Shown here: piece after piece, positions 50,905-61,043 of the stretch | Layout of the letters: each line of letters opens with the position of its first letter | Position numbering within the stretch: position 1 is the stretch's first letter | Source of the DNA: Lunatimonas sp. | Lineage (GTDB): Bacteria > Bacteroidota > Bacteroidia > Cytophagales > Cyclobacteriaceae | Direction of reading: 5' to 3' | Length of the DNA: 64,000 nucleotides | Assembly (NCBI RefSeq): GCF_020832325.1 | Contig: NZ_JAFIEU010000015.1 | Location: 1 to 64,000, forward strand | The notes under the pieces: generated by a model | Told to the model about the DNA's origin: nothing | The model's database searches: none | Seen by the model: the letters and a program-made list of their open reading frames with translations, nothing else | Position numbers and translations under genes: made by a program

Positions 50905-52698
50905 ATGGATATGCAACGAATACGAAACTTCTGTATCATCGCCCACATCGACCACGGAAAGAGCACCTTGGCAGATCGCCTGCTGCAATTTACCAACACG
51001 GTCACGGAACGAGAGATGCAGGATCAGCTTTTGGATAATATGGATCTGGAGCGCGAGAGAGGAATTACCATCAAGTCCCACGCGATTCAGATGAAATACA
51101 CCTATCAAGGGGAGGAATATACGCTTAACCTGATAGATACCCCCGGTCACGTGGATTTTTCTTACGAGGTTTCCCGGTCCATCGCTGCCTGTGAGGGAGC
51201 GCTGCTGATCGTGGATGCTTCCCAAGGTGTGGAGGCACAGACCATTTCAAATTTATACTTGGCGATCGGGCACGATTTGGAGATCATTCCCGTACTGAAC
51301 AAGATTGACCTTCCAGGAGCAGATCCAGAGGTGGTTGCAGACGAGGTCATGGACCTGATAGGTTGCGACCGAGATGACATCATATTGGCCTCCGGCAAGG
51401 AAGGTTTGGGGATTGAGGAAATACTCAATGCCGTCGTAGAGCGAATTCCCGCACCCAAAGGAGACGAAGAGGCACCCCTCCAGGCTATGATCTTTGACTC
51501 GGTGTACAATCCGTTCCGAGGCGTGGAAGTTATCTTCCGCATCTTTAACGGTACCATGAACAAAGGGGATAAAATCAAATTCGTCAATACCGGCAAGGAA
51601 TACGAAGCGGATGAGATTGGCATATTGGGAATTCAGCAAAAGCCCCAGCAGACGATGAAAGCCGGTAATGTTGGTTACTTGGTCTCTGGAATAAAAGTAG
51701 CCAAGGAAGTCAAAGTGGGGGATACGATCACCCATGTAAAGCGACCTTGTGCAGCAAGTATTCAGGGTTTTGAAAACGTCAAACCCATGGTTTTTGCGGG
51801 GATCTATCCCGTGGAGACCACCGATTTTGAGGAACTAAGGGCCTCTATGGAAAAGCTCCAATTGAACGATGCCTCTTTGGTGTGGGAACCAGAGACTTCT
51901 GCGGCCCTCGGATTTGGGTTCCGCTGTGGTTTTTTGGGTATGCTGCACATGGAGATCATACAAGAGCGTCTGGAGCGGGAATTTGACATGACGGTGATCA
52001 CCACCGTTCCTTCCGTGCAGTTTAGGGCCCTGATGAACAATGACCAATACAAAGTGGTCAATGCTCCCTCCGACATGCCGGAACCAAATCTCTTCAAGCA
52101 TATTGAGGAGCCCTTCGTGAAGGTTTCAATCATCACGGCTGCGGAGTATGTGGGTCCTGTTATCCAGCTTTGTATGGATAAGCGAGGGCTGATCAAGAAT
52201 CAGGTTTATCTAACTGCAGAGCGCGTGGAGTTGGCGTTTGAAATGCCGTTGGTGGAGATCGTATTCGATTTCTTCGATAAGCTAAAAACCATTTCGCGGG
52301 GATATGCGTCGCTGGATTATGAGCTGATTGGATTTAGGCAGTCCCACATGGTCCGCTTGGACGTCATGCTGAATGGGGAGCCGGTGGATGCGCTTTCAGC
52401 CATCGTGCATCGTGACAAGGCCTACGAATGGGGAAGGAGGCTTTGCGAAAAACTCAAAGAACTTGTGCCCAGGCAGATGTTTGAGATTGCGATTCAGGCT
52501 GCGATAGGTTCCAAGATCATTGCCAGGGAAACTGTAAAGGCAATGCGTAAAAACGTGTTGGCAAAGTGTTATGGCGGTGATATTTCCCGTAAGCGTAAGC
52601 TACTTGAAAAACAGAAGAAAGGGAAGAAGCGCATGCGCCAGGTCGGTAACGTAGAGGTGCCTCAGGAGGCATTCATGGCAGTACTTAAACTGGACTAA
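50905..52698 (+). CDS. lepA: elongation factor 4 (LepA), ribosome-associated GTPase
   Basis: The 597-residue protein is a translational GTPase that binds ribosomes and affects initiation or back-translocation. G1 is AHIDHGKST (13-21), G2 lies in [12 protein letters not shown]3 is DTPGHVDF, G4 is NKIDLPGA, and the LepA-specific C-terminal domain ends with [20 protein letters not shown] and [16 protein letters not shown]. An upstream TTG at 50893 lies inside the promoter box, so the ATG at 50905 (or 50911) is the start. Length and motifs are complete. Confidence 0.96.
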   Translation: MDMQRIRNFCIIAHIDHGKSTLADRLLQFTNTVTEREMQDQLLDNMDLERERGITIKSHAIQMKYTYQGEEYTLNLIDTPGHVDFSYEVSRSIAACEGALLIVDASQGVEAQTISNLYLAIGHDLEIIPVLNKIDLPGADPEVVADEVMDLIGCDRDDIILASGKEGLGIEEILNAVVERIPAPKGDEEAPLQAMIFDSVYNPFRGVEVIFRIFNGTMNKGDKIKFVNTGKEYEADEIGILGIQQKPQQTMKAGNVGYLVSGIKVAKEVKVGDTITHVKRPCAASIQGFENVKPMVFAGIYPVETTDFEELRASMEKLQLNDASLVWEPETSAALGFGFRCGFLGMLHMEIIQERLEREFDMTVITTVPSVQFRALMNNDQYKVVNAPSDMPEPNLFKHIEEPFVKVSIITAAEYVGPVIQLCMDKRGLIKNQVYLTAERVELAFEMPLVEIVFDFFDKLKTISRGYASLDYELIGFRQSHMVRLDVMLNGEPVDALSAIVHRDKAYEWGRRLCEKLKELVPRQMFEIAIQAAIGSKIIARETVKAMRKNVLAKCYGGDISRKRKLLEKQKKGKKRMRQVGNVEVPQEAFMAVLKLD

Positions 52699-52810
52699 GC
52701 GTTATGCATAACTAGGGGTGCATTTGCGGCCTCCGAGGATGGCGTCTCATGATGCGGGACCATCAAACCGATTTTATTAATTTTTGAATTCGTACCAGAA
52801 AACGTTCAAC

Positions 52811-53695
52811 ATGGCGATACTTATAGACGGGAAAAAGACTTCTGAGCAAATCAAATCTGAAATAGCCTCGCGGGTAGCAGAAATCAAGGCATCGGGAGGA
52901 AAAATCCCTCATCTGGCGGCGGTTTTGGTAGGTGAAGACGGAGCGAGTCAAACCTACGTGGGGGCAAAGGTAAAAGCCTGTGAGCAGGTAGGATTCCAAT
53001 CTACCCTCGTTCGGCTGGACGCGGACATCACCGAAGATGCATTGCTTCATGAAGTGCAGCGTATCAATGATGACGCAGACATCGATGGGCTGATAGTACA
53101 ATTACCCCTTCCCAAGCATATTTCGGTGGAGAAAGTAACGGCCAAGATCAAACCCGAAAAGGATGTGGATGGCTTTACACCTGCCAATGTTGGCCGAATG
53201 GCATTGAATTGGCCCACGTATGTTTCTGCTACGCCATATGGTATCCTAGAGCTTTTGAAGCGTTATGAAATAGAAACGTCCGGAAAGCATTGCGTGGTCA
53301 TTGGAAGAAGCCACATCGTTGGATCACCCATGAGTATCCTGATGGCCAGAAACGACTACCCGGGCAATTGCACGGTTACCATCACCCATAGCCGTACCAA
53401 AGATCTAGCAGAAATAGCCAAGTCTGCAGATATCCTTATTGTTGCATTGGGGCGTCCAGAATTTGTGACTGCTGAGATGGTCAAGGAAGGAGCTGTGGTA
53501 ATTGATGTAGGTATACACCGAGTCGCTGACGAATCGAAGAAGAGCGGCTTTCGCTTAATCGGTGACGTAAAGTTTGACGAGGTCGCTTCTAAGGCCTCTG
53601 CCATTACACCTGTTCCTGGAGGAGTAGGTCCCATGACCATCGCATCCTTGCTCTATAATACGCTTTTAGCGGCGGAGCGGAAAATTTATCCTTGA
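52811..53695 (+). CDS. folD: methylenetetrahydrofolate dehydrogenase/cyclohydrolase
   Basis: The 294-residue bifunctional enzyme interconverts 5,10-methylene- and 10-formyl-tetrahydrofolate. The catalytic Tyr49 and Lys53 lie in [14 protein letters not shown], the substrate segment is [22 protein letters not shown] follows, the NADP site is [14 protein letters not shown], and the end is [15 protein letters not shown]. The ATG at 52811 ([11 protein letters not shown]) matches the family start. A longer frame from 52784 is not used. It precedes queE on the same strand. Confidence 0.96.
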   Translation: MAILIDGKKTSEQIKSEIASRVAEIKASGGKIPHLAAVLVGEDGASQTYVGAKVKACEQVGFQSTLVRLDADITEDALLHEVQRINDDADIDGLIVQLPLPKHISVEKVTAKIKPEKDVDGFTPANVGRMALNWPTYVSATPYGILELLKRYEIETSGKHCVVIGRSHIVGSPMSILMARNDYPGNCTVTITHSRTKDLAEIAKSADILIVALGRPEFVTAEMVKEGAVVIDVGIHRVADESKKSGFRLIGDVKFDEVASKASAITPVPGGVGPMTIASLLYNTLLAAERKIYP

Positions 53696-53756
53696 TTTCC
53701 TCGTTTACATAAAAACATTCACCAGCGGTTCAATCACCCGCTTTACCAAAAATTTC

Positions 53757-54383
53757 ATGGAAGAAACTACAGCAGCTACACAAGGGTTGAAATTACCTTT
53801 GATGGAAGCTTTTTATACGATTCAAGGCGAAGGTAAATTTACCGGACATCCGGCTTATTTCATTCGGCTAGGAGGATGTGACGTGGGTTGTGTATGGTGC
53901 GATGTGAAGGATTCTTGGGATTTGGATCGGTGGCCGGCGGTGGATATTGCAGACATCGTAGCGGGGGCACTAACCCATCCTGCAAGGTTGGCTGTAATCA
54001 CGGGAGGGGAGCCCTTGATGCATGACCTAGGGCCATTGACGCGCATGTTGAAGGAAAATGGTTTCCAGATAAATATTGAAACTTCCGGAGCACATCGCTT
54101 TACGGGAGAGTTTGACTGGGTGTGTTTTTCGCCCAAAAAGTTCAAGGAGCCACATCCCGATATCTACGACAAGGCGAACGAATTGAAGGTGGTGGTTTAC
54201 AACAAGAGTGATTTCCAGTTTGCCGAGGAGCATGCTGCAAGGGTTTCGGATCGCTGTGTCAAATTATTGCAGCCGGAATGGTCAAAGTCTGGTGTAATGC
54301 TGGAAAAAATCATAACTTATGCGAAAAATCACCCAACCTGGCAGATTTCTCTACAGACCCATAAATTCATGAATATTCCTTGA
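53757..54383 (+). CDS. queE: 7-carboxy-7-deazaguanine synthase QueE
   Basis: The 208-residue radical SAM enzyme makes 7-carboxy-7-deazaguanine for queuosine. The iron-sulfur cysteines are Cys41, Cys45 and Cys48 (GGCDVGCVWCDVK), the standard CxxxCxxC. EAFYTIQGEGKFTG, ITGGEPLMH and INIETSGAH are the family's substrate and SAM motifs. Other queuosine genes are not in this window. It starts 61 bases after folD and ends 3 bases before the PorE-like gene, suggesting that the latter may share its transcript. Confidence 0.94.
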   Translation: MEETTAATQGLKLPLMEAFYTIQGEGKFTGHPAYFIRLGGCDVGCVWCDVKDSWDLDRWPAVDIADIVAGALTHPARLAVITGGEPLMHDLGPLTRMLKENGFQINIETSGAHRFTGEFDWVCFSPKKFKEPHPDIYDKANELKVVVYNKSDFQFAEEHAARVSDRCVKLLQPEWSKSGVMLEKIITYAKNHPTWQISLQTHKFMNIP

Positions 54384-54386
54384 TGT

Positions 54387-56303
54387 ATGATTGCCCGGAA
54401 TAGCCTCCTTGTAATTCTCCTTCTCAGTCCTTTATTCACTTTTGGGCAGGAGTATTCCATCATAGACCGGCGGGCGATTCGATTGTACGAAGAGGGGGAG
54501 CAGTTTTCCGGGACCAGGCAGTGGGATGAAGCCGCAAAAAGCTATCAAGCGGCCTATGAACGAAGCAGCGATTTTTTTGAGGCCTACCTGCGCCATTCCC
54601 AAGTGCTGTTGACCCGGGGTAGTCTGGACAAGGCCATGGAGATTGCAGAAAAGGGAGCTCGGAGAGTAAAGAATCAGCAGGGCTTTAAAGGACGGTTTGG
54701 CTGGCTTATTTCAGAAATCCATTTTCAAAAGGGAGATTTTCAGGCTGCGATCGAAACCTTCGAGGCCAGTGTTCCCCTGCTTGAGGAGTCTTTGAAGGAA
54801 ACCGAGCGTTTTCAGCAACGAAGTCGTCAGTTGGAGTTTATTTCAGAGCAGTTGGGTGAGCAGCTGGATATCCACAAGGAACGCTTGCCTGACCCTCTCA
54901 ACGGGTTTAGACTTCAATACTTCCCAGTATTGACAGCAGATAGCAAAAAGATACTTTTTACCAAACGGGATGGTCTCCAAAACCACGAACACGAGGATAT
55001 CTACGTGGCGTATTTGGACGACGAGGAGAATTGGTCCCCACCACAGCCCATTTCCCAATCCATTAATTCCCGATACAATGAAGGTACCTGCACCATCTCT
55101 GCAGATGGTAATTTATTGATTTTCACTTCCTGTGACACCCCCGACTCCTTTGGTAGTTGTGACCTGTACCTTTCCCAAAAATTAAAGGGTGTATGGCAAA
55201 GGCCGGTGAATATGGGGAAGAACGTCAATTCCAGATTTTGGGATTCCCAACCCTCCTTATCGGCCGATGGTCGGGTACTTTTCTTTTCTTCCAATCGCCG
55301 GGAAGGGTTTGGAGGAAACGATATCTGGTATTCTGAGCGATTGGACGACGGGTCTTGGGGTGTGGCAAAAAATCTGGGACCCAAGGTGAATACAGAAAGA
55401 GACGAGGTTTCCCCCTATATTTTTTTCAATAACGAGGTTCTGTTTTTTGCGTCGGATGGGCACCTGGGGTTTGGAGGCAAGGACTTGTTCCTGTCCCGCT
55501 TCAGTGGAGGTGAGTTTGGGGAGCCACAAAACCTCGGTTATCCAATAAACGACCAAAATGACCAATTGGCACTATTTATCACGGCCCAGATGGATTATGC
55601 CTACTATACTGAGAATATCTTCCACGAAGGCAGACCAGACAGTAGTTTCTTGTATCGGTTCAATTTTCCCCAGGACATCTACCTGGGGGAAAAAATACTG
55701 GTCACCGAGGGGATGGTCCTTGATGCCAAGACTGGCGAGCCCATAGATGCTAGGTTATCGTTGGTGGCGTTGGAAAATGACAGTACCATGTACGAGTTTC
55801 GGTCAGACGGCAAGACGGGGCAATTCTTGATGCTGTATCCCGACAAGGGTCAGGCTGGGCTGTATGTGGAGAGAGAGGGTTTTGTTCCTAAGATTTTCAA
55901 CGTGGAAAAGGACAGCCTCAAAAATCGGGATAACTTGGTTATTTCTCTCGATCCGATTGAAAGTGGGACTTACTTTATTTTCGAGAATGTTTTTTTTGAT
56001 TTCGATAGAACAGATTTGAAGGAAAACTCCATTGCGTCGCTAAACAGACTCAAGGCTTTTTTAACCCAAAATCCCGGGTTGCGCATTCGAATCGAAGGCC
56101 ACACAGACAATGTAGGGAATACAGCGTACAATGAAAAGCTAAGCCGTCAGCGTGCAGAGAGTGTGAGAGATTTTTTGATTCAGGCAGGTGTAGCCTCCGA
56201 GACCGTAGATGTTTTGGGAAAGGGAGATAAATCTCCCTTGGTACCCAACGATTCAGAGGAAAATCGAGCCTTGAACAGAAGAATCGAGGTCGTGATTTTG
56301 TGA
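54387..56303 (+). CDS. PorE-like OmpA-family protein (TPR, beta-propeller, CRD, OmpA)
   Basis: The 638-residue protein has a signal peptide (to about residue 20). TPR-type helices (about 25-160) are followed by PD40 beta-propeller repeats (about 175-420, with SADGRVLFFSSNRREGFGG and LFFASDGHLGFGGKD). A carboxypeptidase-regulatory-like domain (about 438-510, GMVLDAKTGEPIDARL) and a peptidoglycan-binding OmpA domain (about 530-638, FFDFDRTDLKENS, IEGHTDNVGN) complete it. This four-part order is that of PorE, the T9SS part that anchors the secretion complex to peptidoglycan. PorT, cargo and a T9SS-like context occur in the window. Paralogues with the same layout exist, so the symbol is withheld. 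Confidence 0.88.
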   Translation: MIARNSLLVILLLSPLFTFGQEYSIIDRRAIRLYEEGEQFSGTRQWDEAAKSYQAAYERSSDFFEAYLRHSQVLLTRGSLDKAMEIAEKGARRVKNQQGFKGRFGWLISEIHFQKGDFQAAIETFEASVPLLEESLKETERFQQRSRQLEFISEQLGEQLDIHKERLPDPLNGFRLQYFPVLTADSKKILFTKRDGLQNHEHEDIYVAYLDDEENWSPPQPISQSINSRYNEGTCTISADGNLLIFTSCDTPDSFGSCDLYLSQKLKGVWQRPVNMGKNVNSRFWDSQPSLSADGRVLFFSSNRREGFGGNDIWYSERLDDGSWGVAKNLGPKVNTERDEVSPYIFFNNEVLFFASDGHLGFGGKDLFLSRFSGGEFGEPQNLGYPINDQNDQLALFITAQMDYAYYTENIFHEGRPDSSFLYRFNFPQDIYLGEKILVTEGMVLDAKTGEPIDARLSLVALENDSTMYEFRSDGKTGQFLMLYPDKGQAGLYVEREGFVPKIFNVEKDSLKNRDNLVISLDPIESGTYFIFENVFFDFDRTDLKENSIASLNRLKAFLTQNPGLRIRIEGHTDNVGNTAYNEKLSRQRAESVRDFLIQAGVASETVDVLGKGDKSPLVPNDSEENRALNRRIEVVIL

Positions 56304-56619
56304 TTCAGGGTAGTTGGTCAAAAAAATATCTACCGTTTGTATTATAATGTTTGCGATTTTTTCAAACTCAATCGAAGTTAAGGTGTTTATTTGGAGATGC
56401 CACTTGATTCAAAGCAAGTTGCAACCGATTCCAATTAGGGAAATTGGATCATGGAATATTTCCACTGTGCAGCAAGAAGGAGACTAGATACAATCCGGAA
56501 AAAATGATCGCACAGTAAACAAAGCATTTATGGGTTTAGAAATAAAGTAACGGAAGGCGATTATTTATGGTGGTAATTTTGATATATTGGGAAGACGTAA
56601 ACTGCTTAAAAAATTCGAT
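56304..56619 (+). promoter_or_regulatory. susC upstream region: -7 box and an inverted repeat
   Basis: This 316-base region holds no gene. TAATTTTG at 56574-56581 predicts a start near 56588, about 32 bases before the susC ATG. Further upstream, at 56427-56450, GATTCCAATT and AATTGGATC form an inverted repeat with one extra base around AGGGA, a possible regulator site. No sigma/anti-sigma pair or hybrid sensor gene is adjacent, so the operon's control is unknown. Confidence 0.45.
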
Positions 56620-59595
56620 ATGAGGAAAGCATTACTGGCGTTTATTTTCCTGTTTGCAGTATCTATCACCGTGGAGGCACAGGTGCGCCAGGTCCGTGGG
56701 GTGGTGACTTCCGCTGAAGATGGGGAACCGATACCGGGTGTTACTGTTGTCATCCGCGGGACCACGCAGGGCACCATTACCGATTTGGACGGTAATTTTC
56801 AATTGTCTGTCCCAGACGACAGGAATGTGTTGGTGTTTCGTTTTGTGGGGTTGCAAACCCAAGAGGTGGCAATTGGCAGTAGGACCAGCCTGACGATTTC
56901 CATGCAGCCAGAACTGACTTCTCTCTCAGAGGTGGTGGTGACCGCTTATGGTGACCAAACACGCCGCGAAGTCACGGGGGCCATCGCTTCAGTGAAAGGG
57001 GAGATTTTTCAGGATCTGCCGATGCAGTCCTTTGACCGTGCGATGCAGGGTCGGGTAGCTGGTGTACAAGTCACTGCGGCCTCTGGCCAGCCCGGCGGCA
57101 CGCTGAATGTTCGAATTCGCGGGGTAGGGTCGATTAATGCCGGGACTCAACCGCTGTATATCGTGGATGGGGTGCAGATAGCCCCCGGCGGACTATCTGG
57201 GCAAGGTTCTCAAAATGCACTGGCATCTATCAATCCAAATGATATCGAGTCTATCGAAGTATTTAAAGATGCGGCGGCGGCTTCCATTTACGGAGCGCAG
57301 GCCTCCAATGGTGTGGTCTTGATAACCACCAAGAGGGGTAAACAGGGTAAGACCAACGTGCGTATCAGTGCACAGGAAGGGATTGTGCAGCCAATAGCGT
57401 TTTACGACATGATGAATGCCAATCAATTGGCCTCCATCAAGCGACAGGCTTATATCAATGCAGGGTTGAATCCTTTGGAAGCAGAGCAGCTTTTTGGTAG
57501 TCCTGGAGACCGGGAGTTGGAAACCACCGATTGGCTGGGAGCCCTATACCGGGACGGAAGGCTACAAATATACGACATGTCCATGTCAGGAGGGGACGAT
57601 CGGACCCAGTTTTTCATTTCCGGTTCGCATACCTTTCAGCAAGGACAGATCATTCGGTCTGATTATTCCCGAACAACAGGAAGGCTGAACCTTACCCACC
57701 GGGCCAGTGAGCGTTTCACGATCAATGCCAACATATCCTTATCCCGGCAAATCACCAACGGTACCATTGATCGGGGAAATTTCGTCAATAGCCCCTTTGT
57801 AGCGGGCTTTGTATCCAGACCCAATGTACCTATTTACAATGAGGACGGCACCTTTGCCGCATATCCCAGTGAGCACCTGTTTGGATACAATATCGTGCAG
57901 GGCGTGAACCAAGAATTGCGAAGGGCTACCACCTACCAGTCTGTGTCCAATATTCAGATGACCTATCAGATCCTGCCTTGGCTGGGTTTTACGGGTTTTG
58001 GGGGCATCGATTTTTCGGATAACCGGGATGAAAACAACCGACCATCCACCATACCTGCTTTTTCGGCATATGGGGGTTCGTCAACCTATACCGACCGCCG
58101 CGTTATCAACTCCAATGCCAACGGTAATTTCAATATCAATAAGAAGTTTAATGGCGTTCACACCATCTCTGGAATCCTGGGGTATGAATACAAAGGGGAA
58201 ACCTCCGAGGCGACCTCTGCTACCGGGCGTGGATTTCCCAATCCAGTGTTGAGGTACCTCCAAAATGCGGCACAGCCGTTCGATGTGGGAGGATTTTTCA
58301 CGGAGTACAAGAGGGCGGGGTTTTTCTCGCAGGCAAAGTATGATTATGCCGACAAATATACCTTCGACATTACGGCCCGACGGGATGGATCCTCCAGATT
58401 TGGGGCCAATACGCGATGGGGAAATTTCGGAGCAGTATCTGCCGGATGGCGCATTTCGGAGGAGGCATTCATACAGAATACCCCTTGGTTGGACAATTTG
58501 AGGTTACGGGCATCTTACGGGATCACCGGAAATTCCGATATTGGCAATTTTGTGGCTAGAACCCTCATAGGCACTTCCGGGCAGTATTTGGGAGGTGGTG
58601 CCCTTAGGTTTACACAGTTAGGTAATGACTTACTCACGTGGGAAGAGGCTGCTTCCACCAATATCGGCATCGATGGGACATTTTTTAACGGACGGGTCAT
58701 CGCAACCGTAGATGTTTGGAGAAAAGACTCCCGGAGGCTTCTTTTTGAGACACAATTGCCCATCGACTCCGGTTTTGGTGCAATCACCCGTAATACGGGA
58801 AAACTCAGAAACCAAGGTATTGACTTCGATTTGCAGACCACCAACGTGGTTTGGGGAAAGTTCCGATGGAACACTGCCTTCAATATTTCCATCTTTTCCA
58901 ATGAACTGTTAGAGTTATACGAGGGGCTCGACCGAATAGGAAACGATTTGATTGTAGGTAAGCCAGTGGATTTTTACTATGCCTACGAGTATGCGGGGGT
59001 CAATCCGGCAAATGGTTCACCCATGTATTTCGATCAATTTGGAGAATATACGTACCTTTTGTCTGACGACGATCAAAAATACATAGGCAGCGCTTTGCCC
59101 TGGAATTTTGGAGGGCTTTCCAATACCTTTCGATATGGGCCGGTGTCCTTGGAGGTGTTTTTCCAGTACCAGTTTGGTAATTTGGCTTTTAACCAAGACC
59201 TCTATAATATTGCTCAGGCTGGATCCATTGGTCAGGATAATCAGACGGTGGACCAAATTTACTTCTGGAGAAGACCCGGGGATATCACCAACGTTCCCAG
59301 GCCTTATGAGGGGGGACGGATTCCGGGTCACTCCGGGTATCAGCAATTTTCCACCAAGCAGATCTCGGACGGGAGTTACGTGCGCCTGAAGCAGGTCACC
59401 TTGGATTATACCTTACCGCTGCGCATCACCCAAAAGGCTAAAATAGAGTCTGCAAAAATCTTTGTACAGGGCATCAATCTATGGACCCTGACCAAATACA
59501 ACGGCTTGGACCCTGAGGTAAATTCATTGGGAAACACCTACGGGACCTATCCAAACTCTCGGCAGGTAACTGCCGGTATTAACGTGAATTTCTGA
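56620..59595 (+). CDS. SusC/RagA-family TonB-linked outer-membrane transporter
   Basis: The 991-residue protein has a signal peptide (MRKALLAFIFLFAVSITVEA), a carboxypeptidase-regulatory-like domain (about 25-105, VRGVVTSAEDGEPIPGVTV), a plug domain (about 105-240, SLSEVVVTAYG, IRGVGSINAGTQPLYIVDGV) and a 22-strand barrel ending QVTAGINVNF. SusC proteins import large ligands through the outer membrane with a SusD lid, powered by TonB. The start at 56620 is chosen over a TTG at 56587, which lies at the predicted transcript start. It is followed 6 bases later by susD. No N-terminal anti-sigma signalling extension is seen. Confidence 0.95.
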   Translation: MRKALLAFIFLFAVSITVEAQVRQVRGVVTSAEDGEPIPGVTVVIRGTTQGTITDLDGNFQLSVPDDRNVLVFRFVGLQTQEVAIGSRTSLTISMQPELTSLSEVVVTAYGDQTRREVTGAIASVKGEIFQDLPMQSFDRAMQGRVAGVQVTAASGQPGGTLNVRIRGVGSINAGTQPLYIVDGVQIAPGGLSGQGSQNALASINPNDIESIEVFKDAAAASIYGAQASNGVVLITTKRGKQGKTNVRISAQEGIVQPIAFYDMMNANQLASIKRQAYINAGLNPLEAEQLFGSPGDRELETTDWLGALYRDGRLQIYDMSMSGGDDRTQFFISGSHTFQQGQIIRSDYSRTTGRLNLTHRASERFTINANISLSRQITNGTIDRGNFVNSPFVAGFVSRPNVPIYNEDGTFAAYPSEHLFGYNIVQGVNQELRRATTYQSVSNIQMTYQILPWLGFTGFGGIDFSDNRDENNRPSTIPAFSAYGGSSTYTDRRVINSNANGNFNINKKFNGVHTISGILGYEYKGETSEATSATGRGFPNPVLRYLQNAAQPFDVGGFFTEYKRAGFFSQAKYDYADKYTFDITARRDGSSRFGANTRWGNFGAVSAGWRISEEAFIQNTPWLDNLRLRASYGITGNSDIGNFVARTLIGTSGQYLGGGALRFTQLGNDLLTWEEAASTNIGIDGTFFNGRVIATVDVWRKDSRRLLFETQLPIDSGFGAITRNTGKLRNQGIDFDLQTTNVVWGKFRWNTAFNISIFSNELLELYEGLDRIGNDLIVGKPVDFYYAYEYAGVNPANGSPMYFDQFGEYTYLLSDDDQKYIGSALPWNFGGLSNTFRYGPVSLEVFFQYQFGNLAFNQDLYNIAQAGSIGQDNQTVDQIYFWRRPGDITNVPRPYEGGRIPGHSGYQQFSTKQISDGSYVRLKQVTLDYTLPLRITQKAKIESAKIFVQGINLWTLTKYNGLDPEVNSLGNTYGTYPNSRQVTAGINVNF

Positions 59596-59601
59596 TACGG
59601 T

Positions 59602-61041
59602 ATGAACATGAAGGCGAACGTAATTTTATTTTCTGTGATCTGTACGGTATCGATGGTTGCTTGTACGGATTTGGAAACCACACCGAGGCAAAGCCTAACC
59701 CCGGAAGTGGCTCTCAGCGATGTGGCTGGTTATCAGGCGGTGGCTAATTCCATGTATAGTTTGGCTAACACCTTCACCTACTACGGCCAACAGATGATGA
59801 TTGCTCCAGAGATTTTGGCGGATAACTTAAGACTAGTAGCCAATACAGGCAGGTATCAAGGCGAAGAAGCTAACGGTGATAGGGACCATATCGGTCTTTG
59901 GAACGGAATTGTATACGGAGGAATCAATGATGCCAACATCATCCTGGCGGGCATAGACGATGAAAACGTGAGGGGAGATCAGCAGGAGAAGGACTTCATA
60001 AAAGGAGATGCCTATTTCATGCGGGCACTGTTCTATTTTGATCTGTGCCGGGTATATGGCTACGAACCGGGTAGAGAGGTGGATGGGTTTAATCTGGGTC
60101 CTATATTGAGGACTACCCCAACCGTGGCCGCTTCAGATGCGGATTTTAGAGAACGGGCTACAGTTACTCAGGTGTACGAACAGATCGAATCCGATCTTCT
60201 GGAGGCGATATCCCTGCTTCCACTCGTGCCGGTGGGCTCGGAGGGAGCGTATTTTGCAAATGCGGGTGCAGCCCTGACCCTCTTAGCAAGGCTTTATCTG
60301 TATTGGGGGAGAATGCAGGATGCGGAAGCTGCCGCTACCTCTGTCATGAATGCGTTGGGCCTGCGTACCAATGGGGATGGACTTTCCGAGGCCGGTCAGT
60401 ATGTGCAAGGCTTTTCCCGTGCCCCTCATCCCGAGTCTCTTTTTGAGTTAGAACTTCGGGTGGTGGATTGGAGCAGTGTGGATGGCGTAAACAACTCGCT
60501 CAATTCCCTGGTCTCGAACACTGATCCCAACGCTCAGTTTATCATTGCGGCCTCCAATGAGCTGATGGCAGCCTACGAGCCAGAGGATGTACGTAGAAAT
60601 TGCTGGGCAGAGACAACTAGGGACGGAATCGAAGGTCCTGTCTTTGCGAGCCGAAAATGGACGGGATACAAAGGGGATTTTTTGGAAAATATTCCCGTCC
60701 TAAGGGCAGCGGAGCTCTATTTGATCCGCGCAGAGGCCAGGTACCAAAGCAACCCAGCTGGTGCTAGGGCAGATATCAATGCCTTGCGCTCCAAAAGAGG
60801 ACTCGGTCCGGTGGATAACCTCCTTTCCGGAGTGGCCCTGAGGAATCGTATCCTACTGGAAAGGCGACTGGAGTTTGCGCTGGAGGGACATCGTTTTTTC
60901 GACCTGAAACGGAATGGGTTGAATATTACGAAACATGCCAATTTTGAAGAGGTGCCTTACACGGACTATCGCATACTTTCTAATATTCCGCTCGCGCAAA
61001 TCCAGTTAAACGAGCGGTTAGTCCAAAATCCAGGATATTAA
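59602..61041 (+). CDS. SusD/RagB-family surface lipoprotein
   Basis: The 479-residue protein has a lipobox ending VSMVAC (Cys21) and then TDLETTPRQSLTPE, the usual SusD start. TPR-type helices (AVANSMYSLANTFTY, FMRALFYFDLCRVYGYEPG) and the C-terminal RLEFALEGHRFFDLKRNG, which is nearly invariant in the family, are present. It forms the hinged lid on SusC and captures the ligand. A second ATG two codons later is also possible. It lies directly behind susC and 2 bases before the next lipoprotein gene. Confidence 0.95.
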   Translation: MNMKANVILFSVICTVSMVACTDLETTPRQSLTPEVALSDVAGYQAVANSMYSLANTFTYYGQQMMIAPEILADNLRLVANTGRYQGEEANGDRDHIGLWNGIVYGGINDANIILAGIDDENVRGDQQEKDFIKGDAYFMRALFYFDLCRVYGYEPGREVDGFNLGPILRTTPTVAASDADFRERATVTQVYEQIESDLLEAISLLPLVPVGSEGAYFANAGAALTLLARLYLYWGRMQDAEAAATSVMNALGLRTNGDGLSEAGQYVQGFSRAPHPESLFELELRVVDWSSVDGVNNSLNSLVSNTDPNAQFIIAASNELMAAYEPEDVRRNCWAETTRDGIEGPVFASRKWTGYKGDFLENIPVLRAAELYLIRAEARYQSNPAGARADINALRSKRGLGPVDNLLSGVALRNRILLERRLEFALEGHRFFDLKRNGLNITKHANFEEVPYTDYRILSNIPLAQIQLNERLVQNPGY

Positions 61042-61043
61042 TT

